64,000 nt of DNA from Brucella pituitosa (GTDB lineage Bacteria; Pseudomonadota; Alphaproteobacteria; Rhizobiales; Rhizobiaceae): NCBI RefSeq assembly GCF_003049685.1, contig NZ_PYSY02000003.1, positions 186,001 through 250,000 of the forward strand, read 5' to 3'. Below the pieces are notes generated by a model. That model saw only the letters and a program-made list of their open reading frames with translations, did no database searches and was not told the DNA's origin. Made by a program: the position numbers and the translations under genes. The number at the start of each line of letters is the position of its first letter. Positions within the stretch are counted from its first letter, which is position 1. Positions 55,076-63,737 of the stretch are shown here, piece by piece.

Positions 55076-56232
55076 TGTACAACCCTCAAATTAGCCTGAC
55101 CAATTGAGGTTATAGCAAGGCTATCTGCGGATACGAGATAGGGGTCGGGTCGCACAGGCCCTGGTGCCTCGATCAGCACTTCAAATTCCGCATCCCGGGT
55201 CGATAGTCCAATCCGCGGCGTCAGATAGGCATGATATGTTTCGGGGTCTATTGTGACCAGTCCCTGCGGTGCCTGGAACTGCATTCCGGCGACAGCGTTT
55301 CTAACCAGTATGGGATCGATGGAATTAGCCGCAGCAATAGCCTTTCCGAGCATGATGGTGGCGATATAGGCGGCTTCACCTTCTGCGGCAGGAGGCGGCC
55401 CGTCGGGAAAAGCCTGATTATATTCAGCCACAAAACAACAGTTTTCAGGATTGGTAAGGGTCGAGAAATAGACGGACGAGCTGATATGCCCATTTCTGCA
55501 CTCGGGCATTATTTCGGTAAGATCGGGTTCAGAAAGATTGCAACTCGCTATTGGGAAGCGTTCAGTCTGATTGATACCGCGTGCCTCACATGCCTGTCGA
55601 AACTGCTCGAAAAAGGCGTATGAAGAGTCGCCGATCAAAGCATTGAATATGAAATCCGGCTGCTCTTCAAAGATGGTTTCGATAATCTTCTGAAAGTCCG
55701 TCTCGCCAACACCGAGATAACGCTCAGCCAGAACACGCCCCTTGCGCACATGGATATATTCACGCAGGACACGGATGCTTTCCCAACCCCAAATATAGTT
55801 GGAGCCAACACAAAAGGCTTTGCGACCATATCGGGTTAGGAGGTAGTCCATCAATGGTGACATATGATGGTTCGGCGAGGCCCCCGTATAGATTACGTTT
55901 GGAGAGCTTTCAAAGCCTTCATAGTGGGATGGATGCCATAGCTGCGCATCATACTTTTCAAAAAGTGGAATAACTTCCTTGCGGCTGGATGACGTATAGC
56001 ACCCCACGACATGACGATAGCCGGCGTCGATCATCTTTTTGGTCGCGACCGAGTATTCTTCCAGATCACCACCGGGGTTGTAATGCACCGGCTCCAGAGT
56101 GACCCCCAGATCATTGTCGGCATTTATCTGCGCGCATGCCAGCAAGGTTCCGTTCAAGATCGCACGTCCAACTGCTGCATAAGCGCCAGTTGTTGAAATC
56201 AATATGCCGATCTTGCAGGTCAACTCACCCAT
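55072..56232 (-). CDS. amiC: AmiC-like amide sensor
   Basis: The 386-residue protein has a periplasmic-binding fold but no signal peptide: CKIGILISTTGAYAAVGRAI, CYTSSSRKEVIPLFEKYDAQ, HYEGFESSPNVIYTGASPNH, SNYIWGWESIRVLREYI. Cytoplasmic AmiC proteins bind short amides and release AmiR. It heads the operon amiC-amiR-binding protein-permeases-ATPases-formamidase. GAGGTGG lies only one base before the ATG, so a TTG three codons later is a possible alternative start. A rho-independent terminator sits in its leader. Confidence 0.9.
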   Translation of the reverse strand: MGELTCKIGILISTTGAYAAVGRAILNGTLLACAQINADNDLGVTLEPVHYNPGGDLEEYSVATKKMIDAGYRHVVGCYTSSSRKEVIPLFEKYDAQLWHPSHYEGFESSPNVIYTGASPNHHMSPLMDYLLTRYGRKAFCVGSNYIWGWESIRVLREYIHVRKGRVLAERYLGVGETDFQKIIETIFEEQPDFIFNALIGDSSYAFFEQFRQACEARGINQTERFPIASCNLSEPDLTEIMPECRNGHISSSVYFSTLTNPENCCFVAEYNQAFPDGPPPAAEGEAAYIATIMLGKAIAAANSIDPILVRNAVAGMQFQAPQGLVTIDPETYHAYLTPRIGLSTRDAEFEVLIEAPGPVRPDPYLVSADSLAITSIGQANLRVVQ

Positions 56233-56249
56233 TCCACCTCACAAACGAC

Positions 56250-56279
56250 AAAAACCCCGCCAACACGATGTGTTGCGGG
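56250..56279 (-). terminator. amiC: Leader terminator immediately before amiC
   Basis: Read on the minus strand, CCCG-CAACAC-atc-GTGTTG-(g)-CGGG forms a strong stem of ten pairs with one bulge, followed by GTTTTTG. It lies 18 bp before the amiC start and after a plausible promoter, so it would stop leader transcripts unless overridden. This is the expected target of the ANTAR protein AmiR encoded in the same operon. Confidence 0.8.
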
Positions 56280-56352
56280 CTTCATTGCCACCAAGTTCCC
56301 TTAGATTATTTTTCTACGCGTATACGAGCAACGTTGCCCCCGCGTTTCGAAC

Positions 56353-56381
56353 ATCCAACAGGCTTTTACACATTCTGTCAA
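56353..56381 (-). promoter_or_regulatory. Candidate sigma-70-type promoter of amide operon
   Basis: On the minus strand, TTGACA (56376-56381) and TTGGAT (56353-56358) are separated by 17 bp. The -35 is perfect and the -10 is weak (3 of 6). Transcription from it would give a leader of about 110 nt containing the terminator. Confidence 0.4.
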
Positions 56382-56399
56382 GCTTTTCGTTAGTGTTGG

Positions 56400-56780
56400 G
56401 TAACGGTCTCCTGAGACATCCACCACATCGGCACGCGAAACGGCTCCGATCATGTCAGAAAAGCGACCGGCGAGGCAGGTCGTCAGATTGCCAATCAAGG
56501 CTTTTGGGTAAGCCTCAACATAATCAGACGCTCAACTACAGACGTTGGTAGTATTTGTTTTTCAACGAAGCTCAGGCATTGGCAATTCGGCCGGATGCAT
56601 CTACATTCTCTCTAAAAAGAAATGACAGTTGTGCCAATTCACAAGAAAGCTCAGTGCATAAGCATTTCATTGCAGTGACTGAATAATATCGTATCTGATT
56701 GCCCGAAGCGCTCGCAGAGGCGTAGGGAACTAAATTCATAATGCGGGCTCGCCCGTCGCAACATAGTCTGGGAGGACACT
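56400..56780. other. Divergent intergenic region amiC / tctC
   Basis: No supported gene is seen. The region should hold the plus-strand promoter of the tct genes; GGGAGGA at 56770-56776 is the ribosome-binding site of tctC. A short minus-strand frame at 56301-56498 has no recognisable family. Confidence 0.4.
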
Positions 56781-57758
56781 ATGATGAAACTCATCGCCAC
56801 TCTGGCGACAACACTTGCTATTTCCACTGCGGCTTTCACCGCACAAGCACAAAATTATCCGGAACGAACGATAACCATGGTCGTGCCATTCGCTGCTGGT
56901 GGACCTACAGACACTGTAACGCGACTCGTCGCGGAATCCATGTCCAAGGATCTTGGACAACAGGTCATTGTCGAAAATGTCGGCGGCGCGGGTGGAACAC
57001 TTGGTGCAGGGCGTGTCGCAACCGCCGATCCGGATGGTTATACGCTTCTGCTGCATCATATCGGCATGGCCACAAGCGCTACGCTCTACCGCAAGCTCGC
57101 CTATGACACGCTGAATGCCTTCGAATATGTCGGCCTCGTCACGGAAGTTCCGATGACCATTGTTGCGCGCAAGGATCTCGAACCGACCGATCTGAAGGGA
57201 CTGACCGATTACGCCAAGGCCAACAAGGACACCGTGACAGTCGCCAATGCAGGTATCGGTGCAGCATCGCATCTTTGTGGCATGCTTTTCATGAGCGCTA
57301 TTGAAACGCCGCTCGTCACAGTTCCTTACAAAGGAACAGGCCCGGCTATGACTGATCTGCTCGGCGGACAGGTCGATATCATGTGCGATCAGACGACCAA
57401 CACAACCAAGCAGATTCAGGCAGGCACGATCAAGGCCTATGCTGTGACATCCTCCGAACGTCTGGGCGTGTTGAAAGACCTTCCAACAACCAAGGAAGCG
57501 GGTCTGGACGGCATGGAAGTGGGTATCTGGCACGGCATTTATGCACCAAAGGGAACACCGGCGGACATTACCGAGCGACTGTCGAAATCGCTTCAGCTGG
57601 CCCTGCAAGATCAAAACGTGGTTGCCCGTTTCGCTGAACTCGGCACGAAGCCGTCGTCGGAATCCGATGCAACGCCAGCCGCATTGAAGGCCAAGCTCGA
57701 AGCCGAAGTCACCCGCTGGAAACCGATTATCGAGGCTGCCGGACAATACGCTGACTAA
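56781..57758 (+). CDS. tctC: Tripartite tricarboxylate transporter binding protein, TctC/Bug family
   Basis: The 325-residue protein has a signal peptide (MMKLIATLATTLAISTAAFT, cut after QAQ) and the Bug-family mature sequence YPERTITMVVPFAAGGPTDT, VENVGGAGGTLGAGRVATAD, DGYTLLLHHIG, VPYKGTGPAMTDLLGGQVDI. It binds a carboxylated or related small molecule in the periplasm and delivers it to the TctA/TctB membrane complex encoded just downstream. The ligand cannot be deduced. Confidence 0.94.
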   Translation: MMKLIATLATTLAISTAAFTAQAQNYPERTITMVVPFAAGGPTDTVTRLVAESMSKDLGQQVIVENVGGAGGTLGAGRVATADPDGYTLLLHHIGMATSATLYRKLAYDTLNAFEYVGLVTEVPMTIVARKDLEPTDLKGLTDYAKANKDTVTVANAGIGAASHLCGMLFMSAIETPLVTVPYKGTGPAMTDLLGGQVDIMCDQTTNTTKQIQAGTIKAYAVTSSERLGVLKDLPTTKEAGLDGMEVGIWHGIYAPKGTPADITERLSKSLQLALQDQNVVARFAELGTKPSSESDATPAALKAKLEAEVTRWKPIIEAAGQYAD

Positions 57759-57916
57759 TGATATTGCAAGCAATCGCGGCGTGTTTTCTAACGCGCTTCG
57801 ATTGTCGATATTCGCGTCTGCGCGTCGAAGTCACAGCCGCCGGATACACGACCGATTTCATATGCCGAACCACCGGCATAGCCCTTTCAACGGCAAATCC
57901 GAAAGATGATGGGCCC

Positions 57917-58390
57917 ATGAACGAGCCTTCGCGGAAACTCTCAATCGATCCGCCCAATGGATTGTGCGGCGCCCTTCTCGCACTGACCGGCGCCTTTTTT
58001 GCCTATCAGTCGCTGGGTCTGGACTTAGGTACATCGCTTCGAATGGGACCGGGATATTTCCCGCTTGTCCTGTCCGGTGTCCTGATCCTGCTTGGACTGG
58101 TTATCCTTATACAAGCCACACGGGTCTCCGGCGAGCCCATGGGCCCAATTGCATGGCGCGGCCTTTTCTTCATTCTGCCTGCCCCGATATTCTTCGGCCT
58201 AACCGTGCGCGGCCTCGGTTTCGTACCATCGCTGTTCCTGACGTGCCTCATCGCCTCTTTCGCCTCAATGCGCATGAAACCTCTCGCAGCCATCATTCTT
58301 GCTGCTGCGGTCACGATTTTCTCCGTCATTGTGTTCAGCTACGCGCTCGCGCTGCCCTATCAGCGTTTCGGGCCGTGGTGGCCATTCTAA
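57917..58390 (+). CDS. tctB: Tripartite tricarboxylate transporter small membrane subunit, TctB
   Basis: The 157-residue protein has four hydrophobic segments and the TctB-typical GTSLRMGPGYFPLVLSGVLI. It starts at ATG 57917 (MNEPSRKLS), preceded by GAAAGATGATGGG; the in-frame sequence before it has no family similarity. It forms the small subunit of the transporter with TctA. Confidence 0.88.
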   Translation: MNEPSRKLSIDPPNGLCGALLALTGAFFAYQSLGLDLGTSLRMGPGYFPLVLSGVLILLGLVILIQATRVSGEPMGPIAWRGLFFILPAPIFFGLTVRGLGFVPSLFLTCLIASFASMRMKPLAAIILAAAVTIFSVIVFSYALALPYQRFGPWWPF

Positions 58391-58401
58391 GGGGCACGAG
58401 C

Positions 58402-59910
58402 ATGGAACTTTTCAGCAATCTCGCGCTTGGCTTTTCGACCGCATCAACGCTTGCCAATCTCGGCTTTTGCCTGATCGGGGTGCTGCTCGGCACATTGATC
58501 GGCGTCCTGCCTGGCATCGGCGCCACGGCCACTATCGCCATGCTTCTTCCGGTCACGTTTCAGATCGGTGATCCGGTTTCCGCACTGATCATGCTTGCTG
58601 GCATCTATTACGGCGCCCAGTATGGCGGTTCGACAACCGCTATTCTCATCAACATGCCCGGCGAATCCTCATCCGCCGTGACCGCCATCGACGGTTACCA
58701 AATGGCCCGCCGTGGGCGTGCGGGTGCGGCACTGGCGATTGCGGCAATCGGATCATTCTTCGCCGGGACTGTCTCCACCTTTCTGGTCGCGGTCTTTGCT
58801 CCGCCGCTGACTGAAATCGCCCTGAAATTCGGCTCGGCCGAATATTTCTCGCTGATGGTCGTGGGTTTGGTTTCGTCCGTAGCGTTGGCGCACGGTTCAA
58901 TCATCAAAGCTTTGGCGATGGTCGTTCTGGGACTTCTGCTTGGTCTTGTCGGTACGGATATCTACACCGGCGCGCCGCGTTTCACCCTTGGCATCACGGA
59001 ATATGCCGACGGCCTCAATTTCGTGGCCGTTGCGGTCGGCGTGTTCGGCATTGCCGAAATCCTTCGCAATCTTGAAAGCGAACATTCGCGCGAAGTGCTG
59101 ATGGCGAAGGTCACAGGGCTGATGCCGACACAAGACGATTTCAAGCGTATGGCAGCTCCAATCTTGCGCGGAACCGTCATCGGCTCGGCGCTTGGCATCT
59201 TGCCTGGCGGCGGTGCCATTCTCGCCTCGTTCGCTTCCTACACGGTTGAAAAACGCATTTCTAAAACGCCGGAGGAATTCGGCAAAGGCGCGATCGCGGG
59301 CGTTGCAGGACCCGAATCCGCCAACAATGCGGGTGCACAGACATCTTTCATCCCCATGCTGACGCTCGGCATTCCAGCCAATCCGGTCATGGCATTGATG
59401 ATCGGCGCTATGATTATTCAAGGTATTGTACCCGGCCCAAATGTGGCAGCCGAACAGCCCGCCTTATTCTGGGGTGTGATCGCATCGATGTGGATCGGCA
59501 ATCTCATGCTTATAGTCCTGAACCTGCCGCTGATCGGTCTTTGGGTGAAGCTTCTAACGGTACCTTATTATGTGCTGTTCCCAATCATCATGACGTTTTG
59601 TTCCATCGGAGTTTATAGCGTTAATTCCAATGTCTACGATCTCTACGCGGTCGCCTTCTTCGGCTTGATCGGCTACCTGCTGGCCAAACTGCGTTGCGAA
59701 CCCGCTCCGCTGCTGCTCGGCTTCGTTCTTGGCCCGTTATTGGAGGAGCATTTACGTCGCGCCATGATCCTGTCACGGGGCGACCCGGCAACCTTCATCA
59801 CCCGGCCAATCAGCGCAATTCTGCTGACAATAGCCGCAGCGGTTCTGGTGGTCGTTCTACTTCCATCGATACGCAAGAAGCGCGACGAGGTGTTTGTGGA
59901 AGAGAGCTAG
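58402..59910 (+). CDS. tctA: Tripartite tricarboxylate transporter large permease, TctA
   Basis: A 502-residue permease with about twelve hydrophobic segments and the TctA signature regions [40 protein letters not shown] and, in the second half, [20 protein letters not shown] and [20 protein letters not shown]. It starts at ATG 58402 behind AAGGGGCACGAG, 11 bp after tctB. It drives uptake of the TctC ligand using an ion gradient. Confidence 0.95.
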   Translation: MELFSNLALGFSTASTLANLGFCLIGVLLGTLIGVLPGIGATATIAMLLPVTFQIGDPVSALIMLAGIYYGAQYGGSTTAILINMPGESSSAVTAIDGYQMARRGRAGAALAIAAIGSFFAGTVSTFLVAVFAPPLTEIALKFGSAEYFSLMVVGLVSSVALAHGSIIKALAMVVLGLLLGLVGTDIYTGAPRFTLGITEYADGLNFVAVAVGVFGIAEILRNLESEHSREVLMAKVTGLMPTQDDFKRMAAPILRGTVIGSALGILPGGGAILASFASYTVEKRISKTPEEFGKGAIAGVAGPESANNAGAQTSFIPMLTLGIPANPVMALMIGAMIIQGIVPGPNVAAEQPALFWGVIASMWIGNLMLIVLNLPLIGLWVKLLTVPYYVLFPIIMTFCSIGVYSVNSNVYDLYAVAFFGLIGYLLAKLRCEPAPLLLGFVLGPLLEEHLRRAMILSRGDPATFITRPISAILLTIAAAVLVVVLLPSIRKKRDEVFVEES

Positions 59911-60016
59911 CTGTCTGGTTGCAGAAAATCATTGGGATGTTGTAGGTTGGGCTATCGCGGAGAATGCTTGGCGTTTAGAACCCATGATGAGCGAGAGCCT
60001 TTGAGATGATGCAATC

Positions 60017-60448
60017 CATCCTCAAGCACGAACAACCCCAGCAGTACGAACAGAGATTGCTCGATCAACGGAGCCGACAAGTGTCGTCGCCAGACGTTAT
60101 GGCATCAGCGATGAAACAGTGCGCAAATGGCGCAAACGGGGAGAGCATGCTGTCCAGGACCGTTCGAGCCGGTCAAAACGTTTGCCATGGCGCGTAACGG
60201 AGGAGGAACGGGTCATCATCTGCGCAGTGCGACGCGCGACCGGCTTTCCACTGGATGACCTGACCTTCGTTCTTCGCCACTTTCTGCCGCATCTCAACCG
60301 CGACAACATCTATCGTGTGCTGAAAGCTGAAGGTTTGAACCGGCGCCCTGCAAAACCATCGACCCGCCCGGTCAAAGGACAAGGCCGCTTTCGCGAATAC
60401 GATCTTGGCTACATCCATATCGACGTCAAACATTTGTCAAAGCTGTGA
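60017..60448 (+). pseudogene. IS481-like transposase N-terminal remnant
   Basis: The frame from about 60017 reads RTTPAVRTEIARSTEPTSVV, ARRYGISDETVRKWRKRGE (helix-turn-helix) and later LDDLTFVLRHFLPHLNRDNI, GRFREYDLGYIHIDVKHLSK L then a stop. That is the DNA-binding half of an IS481-type transposase up to the first catalytic Asp (HIDVK). The remaining catalytic part is missing. Confidence 0.7.
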
Positions 60449-60880
60449 ACCGCAGTTGTCCAATCCGCGCTATAAGCCCACAAAACAGGATCGCGTCATG
60501 GAAAAGGTCGATAACGTCACTCATAAGTGGGTCGCCCATATATCCGATTCCATACCCGATAATGCACGAAGCATTTCGTTCGGATCCGCCGCAGAAATCA
60601 GCCAAAGTTTAGCATAGACGACAGGCATTCCCTTGTTCGATCTCCGACGGAGGCGAGAGAGCATTCCTTCGTCCCGAACAGCCATTGTCTGATCGACTCT
60701 TAAGCGTACACGTCACGCCCGAAGCCTTCGGACGTGACGTTGCGCTGAGGTCGATAGAATGGCCTGGAAAGGAGCGAGGGAAAGGTGAGACGCTGGTTTC
60801 CAAAGGGGTGGCGAAGGCCCCCTTTGATCGCGGTTCCAAGTTTTTTGGGTTACCGGGCTCTGGAGAATGGAATTGGAGCA
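60449..60880. other. IS graveyard segment without a gene
   Basis: This stretch between the IS481-like and IS30-like fragments has no supported gene. It contains one hairpin-forming inverted repeat, listed separately. Confidence 0.4.
60711..60739. repeat. 29-bp imperfect inverted repeat
   Basis: CGTCACG-c-CCGAA-gcc-TTCGG-a-CGTGACG forms a 12-pair hairpin interrupted by one C/A mismatch. There is no T-run on either side, so it is not a clear terminator. It may be a relic IS end or a REP-like element. Confidence 0.5.
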
Positions 60881-61102
60881 AGAAGCTGGTATTGCGATCC
60901 CAACTCTCCATGGCAAATAGGGGCGACTGAGAAAATCACTAAGCGCATTCGGCGGTATTTGCCCGGCGATACTGATCTGACACAGGTCAACCAGGCGCAG
61001 TTGACCGCCCTCGCCCATAATTTCAACGCAACCCCACGCAGGTGCCTTGGATTTAATACCCCTGCAGAGGTCTTCGCCTCTCTTTTGCAGGAACCAGCGT
61101 AA
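60881..61102 (+). pseudogene. IS30-family transposase C-terminal fragment
   Basis: The frame reads CDPNSPWQIGATEKITKRIR, RYLPGDTDLTQVNQAQLTAL, HNFNATPRRCLGFNTPAEVF and ends LLQEPA. This is the end of an IS30-type transposase; the third catalytic Glu region (usually NENxNGxxR) reads ATEKITKRIR. The N-terminal part is not found. Confidence 0.75.
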
Positions 61103-61216
61103 TCAGGTAGCCTCACGAACGGCATGATGCACTTGAGGTAACTTTTCCAAAACTTCGTGTTTCGAGAGAGGTGGTACGAGGATTTCGGGACTGCGGAAAA
61201 GCCCCCGCCACCACCG

Positions 61217-61451
61217 TTACTGTCGTTTCAAAATCATTCCAGCATGGTAGAGTACGCCGTCGACGAAATTGCCGTCAGCCATGAACCCAGTTGTCATCCC
61301 AATACTCGATATGCTTTTCTGTCAATTCGTAACGACCTGAGTACGCTCTCTCACGGCTGCTGCAGTCCTCGACATAGCGACCGTTTGGCAATAGTTCGTG
61401 ACGGATGTACCCGTCTGCGGTCACCCACATTCCTACAAAAGGATGGCTCAT
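61217..61451 (-). pseudogene. Atu4866-domain protein with a frameshift
   Basis: From ATG 61451 the minus strand reads MSHPFVGMWVTADGYIRHEL, LPNGRY and YSGRYELTEKHIEYWDD, the start of the small Atu4866 family. One extra base near 61290 (GACAACTGG where GACACTGG is expected) forces a stop at 61275. The other frame continues TGFMADGNFVDGVLYHAGMI to a natural stop at 61217. Relatives are about 80-residue beta-rich proteins of unknown function, often near redox genes. Confidence 0.7.
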
Positions 61452-61712
61452 GGATTTATTTTCGTTCCCAAGAGAGAAGCGATGACCTCCGGCTTGACCA
61501 CCCAAGCATAGTTCAATTCCTGCAGCCTCAAGGCCCCAAGCCTTCGGTCCAGTTTCCGTGGTCGCGGATGAAAGCCTACCTTGTAACTAACCTGTCGTTT
61601 GGTTCATTTCTGCGCGTCATTATCTCCGGGGTAATCGTCCGCCTTCCCTTGCTATGGCAGTATCGTCTCCACGAGGTGCTCTCGCCTGGATAGCGTTGAA
61701 GCAAAGGAGACT

Positions 61713-62171
61713 ATGATGACAGTCACATCGATGCCTATTGATCATGCACCCGCCGAAGTGAATTCGGTTGCTGACGCTACACGCGCCGTGGTGCAGGAAT
61801 TCCTTGCCGCCAGGCTGGCCGGGGATACGGAACGGCTGGTCGCGCTCTTCGCCGATGAGGTTGACTGGCAGCTCGCGCAAAATCCCGTCGTTCCATGGAT
61901 TCGGAAGCGGTCAACCGCTGCCGAATGTGCAGCTCAATTCACAGAATTGATGGAATATACCGTAGCCGAGCATGCGCGTGCCTCTATCGACACGTTTCTG
62001 GTCGATGGCAGTGACGCTGTTCTGATGGGGCATATCTCAGGAACCGTACGCATGACAGAAAAATCCTTCGACGGGCCTTTCGCGCTCCATCTCACTGTCG
62101 TGCAGGGCCGGATCACCCGACACCGCCTCTACGAAAACAGCCTGTCGATCGCCGAAGCATGCACTCTATGA
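61713..62171 (+). CDS. SnoaL/NTF2-like fold protein
   Basis: The 152-residue protein (VVQEFLAARLAGDTERLVAL, FADEVDWQLAQNPVVPWI, VDGSDAVLMGHISGTVRMTE) fits the small alpha+beta barrel of SnoaL/ketosteroid-isomerase-like proteins, used by bacteria as isomerases, hydrolases or ligand binders. AGGAG lies before two adjacent ATGs. It is convergent with the XRE regulator downstream. No specific reaction can be assigned. Confidence 0.85.
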   Translation: MMTVTSMPIDHAPAEVNSVADATRAVVQEFLAARLAGDTERLVALFADEVDWQLAQNPVVPWIRKRSTAAECAAQFTELMEYTVAEHARASIDTFLVDGSDAVLMGHISGTVRMTEKSFDGPFALHLTVVQGRITRHRLYENSLSIAEACTL

Positions 62172-62212
62172 TCGACGTACATCGTCTCTACAGACACATG
62201 GATCCGAGGTTA

Positions 62213-63013
62213 CTACGACCTTGCGGCCAACCGGCGCAAGACCTCACCAGTCTCAGCGTCCGCCGGAAAGAAGGATTCAACCGCCAGTTCGGAAAGCGTG
62301 GCGTCGAGCGGCGTGCCGAACACAGTGATGGTGCTGATGAAGGATAGCAACTCGCCGTCGATCCTGAGCCGCAGAGGTACGGCAATGTTAGCGGCCGCAG
62401 CATAAGGTCGGCCGTTGCCGCGCGGTAGGCCGGGATAAACGGAAAGCTCCTTCTCAAGTGCTTCCAGTGCAGGATCAGCCGTTGCATCGATCTGCATTCT
62501 CAGGCGCTCGATCAAATGTGCACTCCATTCGTCGAGGTTAGCGATGCGTGGTGCCAGCCCTTTCGGATGCAGGCTGAGCCGGAGCACGTTAACCGGATGG
62601 CTGAGCAGCGCGGGCTCCTCCACGCCATCGAGAAGCAGCGCGATCGCTGCGTTCGCCAGCACCATGTTCCAGCCCTTGTCAATGGCGATGGCCGGGTAGG
62701 GCTCATGCCCCTTCAGCACCATCTCAACCGCCGTCAGCGCGGGCTTGAGCGCGGGGTCGTCCAGTGCCCTTTCGCCATAGATCGGCGCGAATCCAGCTGC
62801 CACCAGCATGCGGTTGCGCTGGCGCAACGGCACCGAGAGCTGGTTGGCCAGTCGCAGCACCATCTCGCGCGAGGGTGCGGAGCGCCCGCTTTCCACGAAA
62901 CTCAGGTGGCGCTGTGAAATCTCGGCCTCCAGCGCGAGCCCGAGCTGGCTCATGCGGCGGCGCTGCCGCCATTCCCTTATCAGCGCCCCCACGCCCGTCT
63001 GCATGATGTTCAT
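62213..63013 (-). CDS. XRE-family regulator with MmyB-like ligand domain
   Basis: The 266-residue protein has an N-terminal helix-turn-helix (GALIREWRQRRRMSQLGLAL, ISQRHLSFVESGRSAPSREM) and a C-terminal MmyB/MltR-like PAS-type domain (YPAIAIDKGWNMVLANAAIA, NVLRLSLHPKGLAPRIANL). I start at ATG 63013, seven bases after GGAGAA; ATGs at 63019 and 63004 have worse spacing. A palindrome 17 bp upstream of the ATG region is a likely autoregulatory site. It is divergent from a small membrane protein gene. Confidence 0.9.
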   Translation of the reverse strand: MNIMQTGVGALIREWRQRRRMSQLGLALEAEISQRHLSFVESGRSAPSREMVLRLANQLSVPLRQRNRMLVAAGFAPIYGERALDDPALKPALTAVEMVLKGHEPYPAIAIDKGWNMVLANAAIALLLDGVEEPALLSHPVNVLRLSLHPKGLAPRIANLDEWSAHLIERLRMQIDATADPALEALEKELSVYPGLPRGNGRPYAAAANIAVPLRLRIDGELLSFISTITVFGTPLDATLSELAVESFFPADAETGEVLRRLAARS

Positions 63014-63035
63014 CGTCATTTCTCCGGCTGGTGGT

Positions 63036-63050
63036 TTCGATCATCGAAAT
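63036..63050. promoter_or_regulatory. Palindrome in XRE/membrane-protein intergenic region
   Basis: TTTCGAT-C-ATCGAAA is a perfect 7-bp inverted repeat with one central base, placed between the divergent XRE regulator and membrane-protein genes. Position and symmetry fit a dimeric helix-turn-helix operator. Confidence 0.5.
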
Positions 63051-63185
63051 CTATACGCCGAAACACCGATTTCCTATTACCCGGCACGCAATCGCCAACG
63101 GCTGCGTTCGCGGTCATCTTTCCTTCCATCTGGTCGGCGCGGCCTTGGAGCGGCCGGCTCAGGTTCCAGCCAACGGAGAAAGATC

Positions 63186-63584
63186 ATGACCATTTCAATG
63201 AATCCCTTCCTAAAAACTACCCTTCGGTTCGATGCCGCGGTTTCCGGCGCAGCCGCCCTGCTGATGGCGGCGGGGGCAGCGCTGCTTGGACCATTCCTCA
63301 ACATGCCAGTTCCGCTGCTGTTCTGGGCGGGCGTGATGCTGTTTCCCTTCGTGGCGTTGCTTATTGTGGTGGCGCGGCGCGAGAGCGCTTCGCGCATCCT
63401 GCTTTTCGATATCGTGCTGTTGAATGCGGCGTGGGTGCTTGCCAGTTTCGTCATCCTTGTCGCCGGCGTGATTGAGCCGAACATGTTCGGCGTCACCTTT
63501 GTCGTCGCACAGGCGCTGGCTGTAGCACTGTTCGCGCTGCTCCAGGTCTCGGCTCTGCGTCGCGTAAGAAAGGCAGCAGCCTGA
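63186..63584 (+). CDS. Small four-segment integral membrane protein
   Basis: The 132-residue product begins MTISMNPFLKTTLRFDAAVS and has four hydrophobic segments (around AALLMAAGAALLG, LLFWAGVMLFPFVALLIVVA, LLNAAWVLASFVILVAGVI and VVAQALAVALFALLQVSAL). AACGGAGAAAG precedes the ATG. I do not recognise a specific function. It is probably regulated by the divergent XRE protein. Confidence 0.8.
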   Translation: MTISMNPFLKTTLRFDAAVSGAAALLMAAGAALLGPFLNMPVPLLFWAGVMLFPFVALLIVVARRESASRILLFDIVLLNAAWVLASFVILVAGVIEPNMFGVTFVVAQALAVALFALLQVSALRRVRKAAA

Positions 63585-63737
63585 TTCAACGATCACGCTT
63601 CTCCAAGGCCGTCCCAGATCGTGACATACGCAAACGTCATCAACAAAACCACACGGTTCCGATTCTTGACATGCGCGCCCGCGCGGGATCCGAAAACCGT
63701 TCGAACCAATTGATAATGGACAGATATTGGCAGGATG

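Noticed and set aside
56736..57773. 345-codon minus-strand frame opposite tctC
   Set aside because: It is antisense to a clear TctC protein and its translation is Cys/His/Arg-rich with no domain.
57964..58401. Long in-frame extension upstream of tctA
   Set aside because: It overlaps tctB in another frame and has no family similarity; ATG 58402 with a ribosome-binding site gives the normal TctA length.
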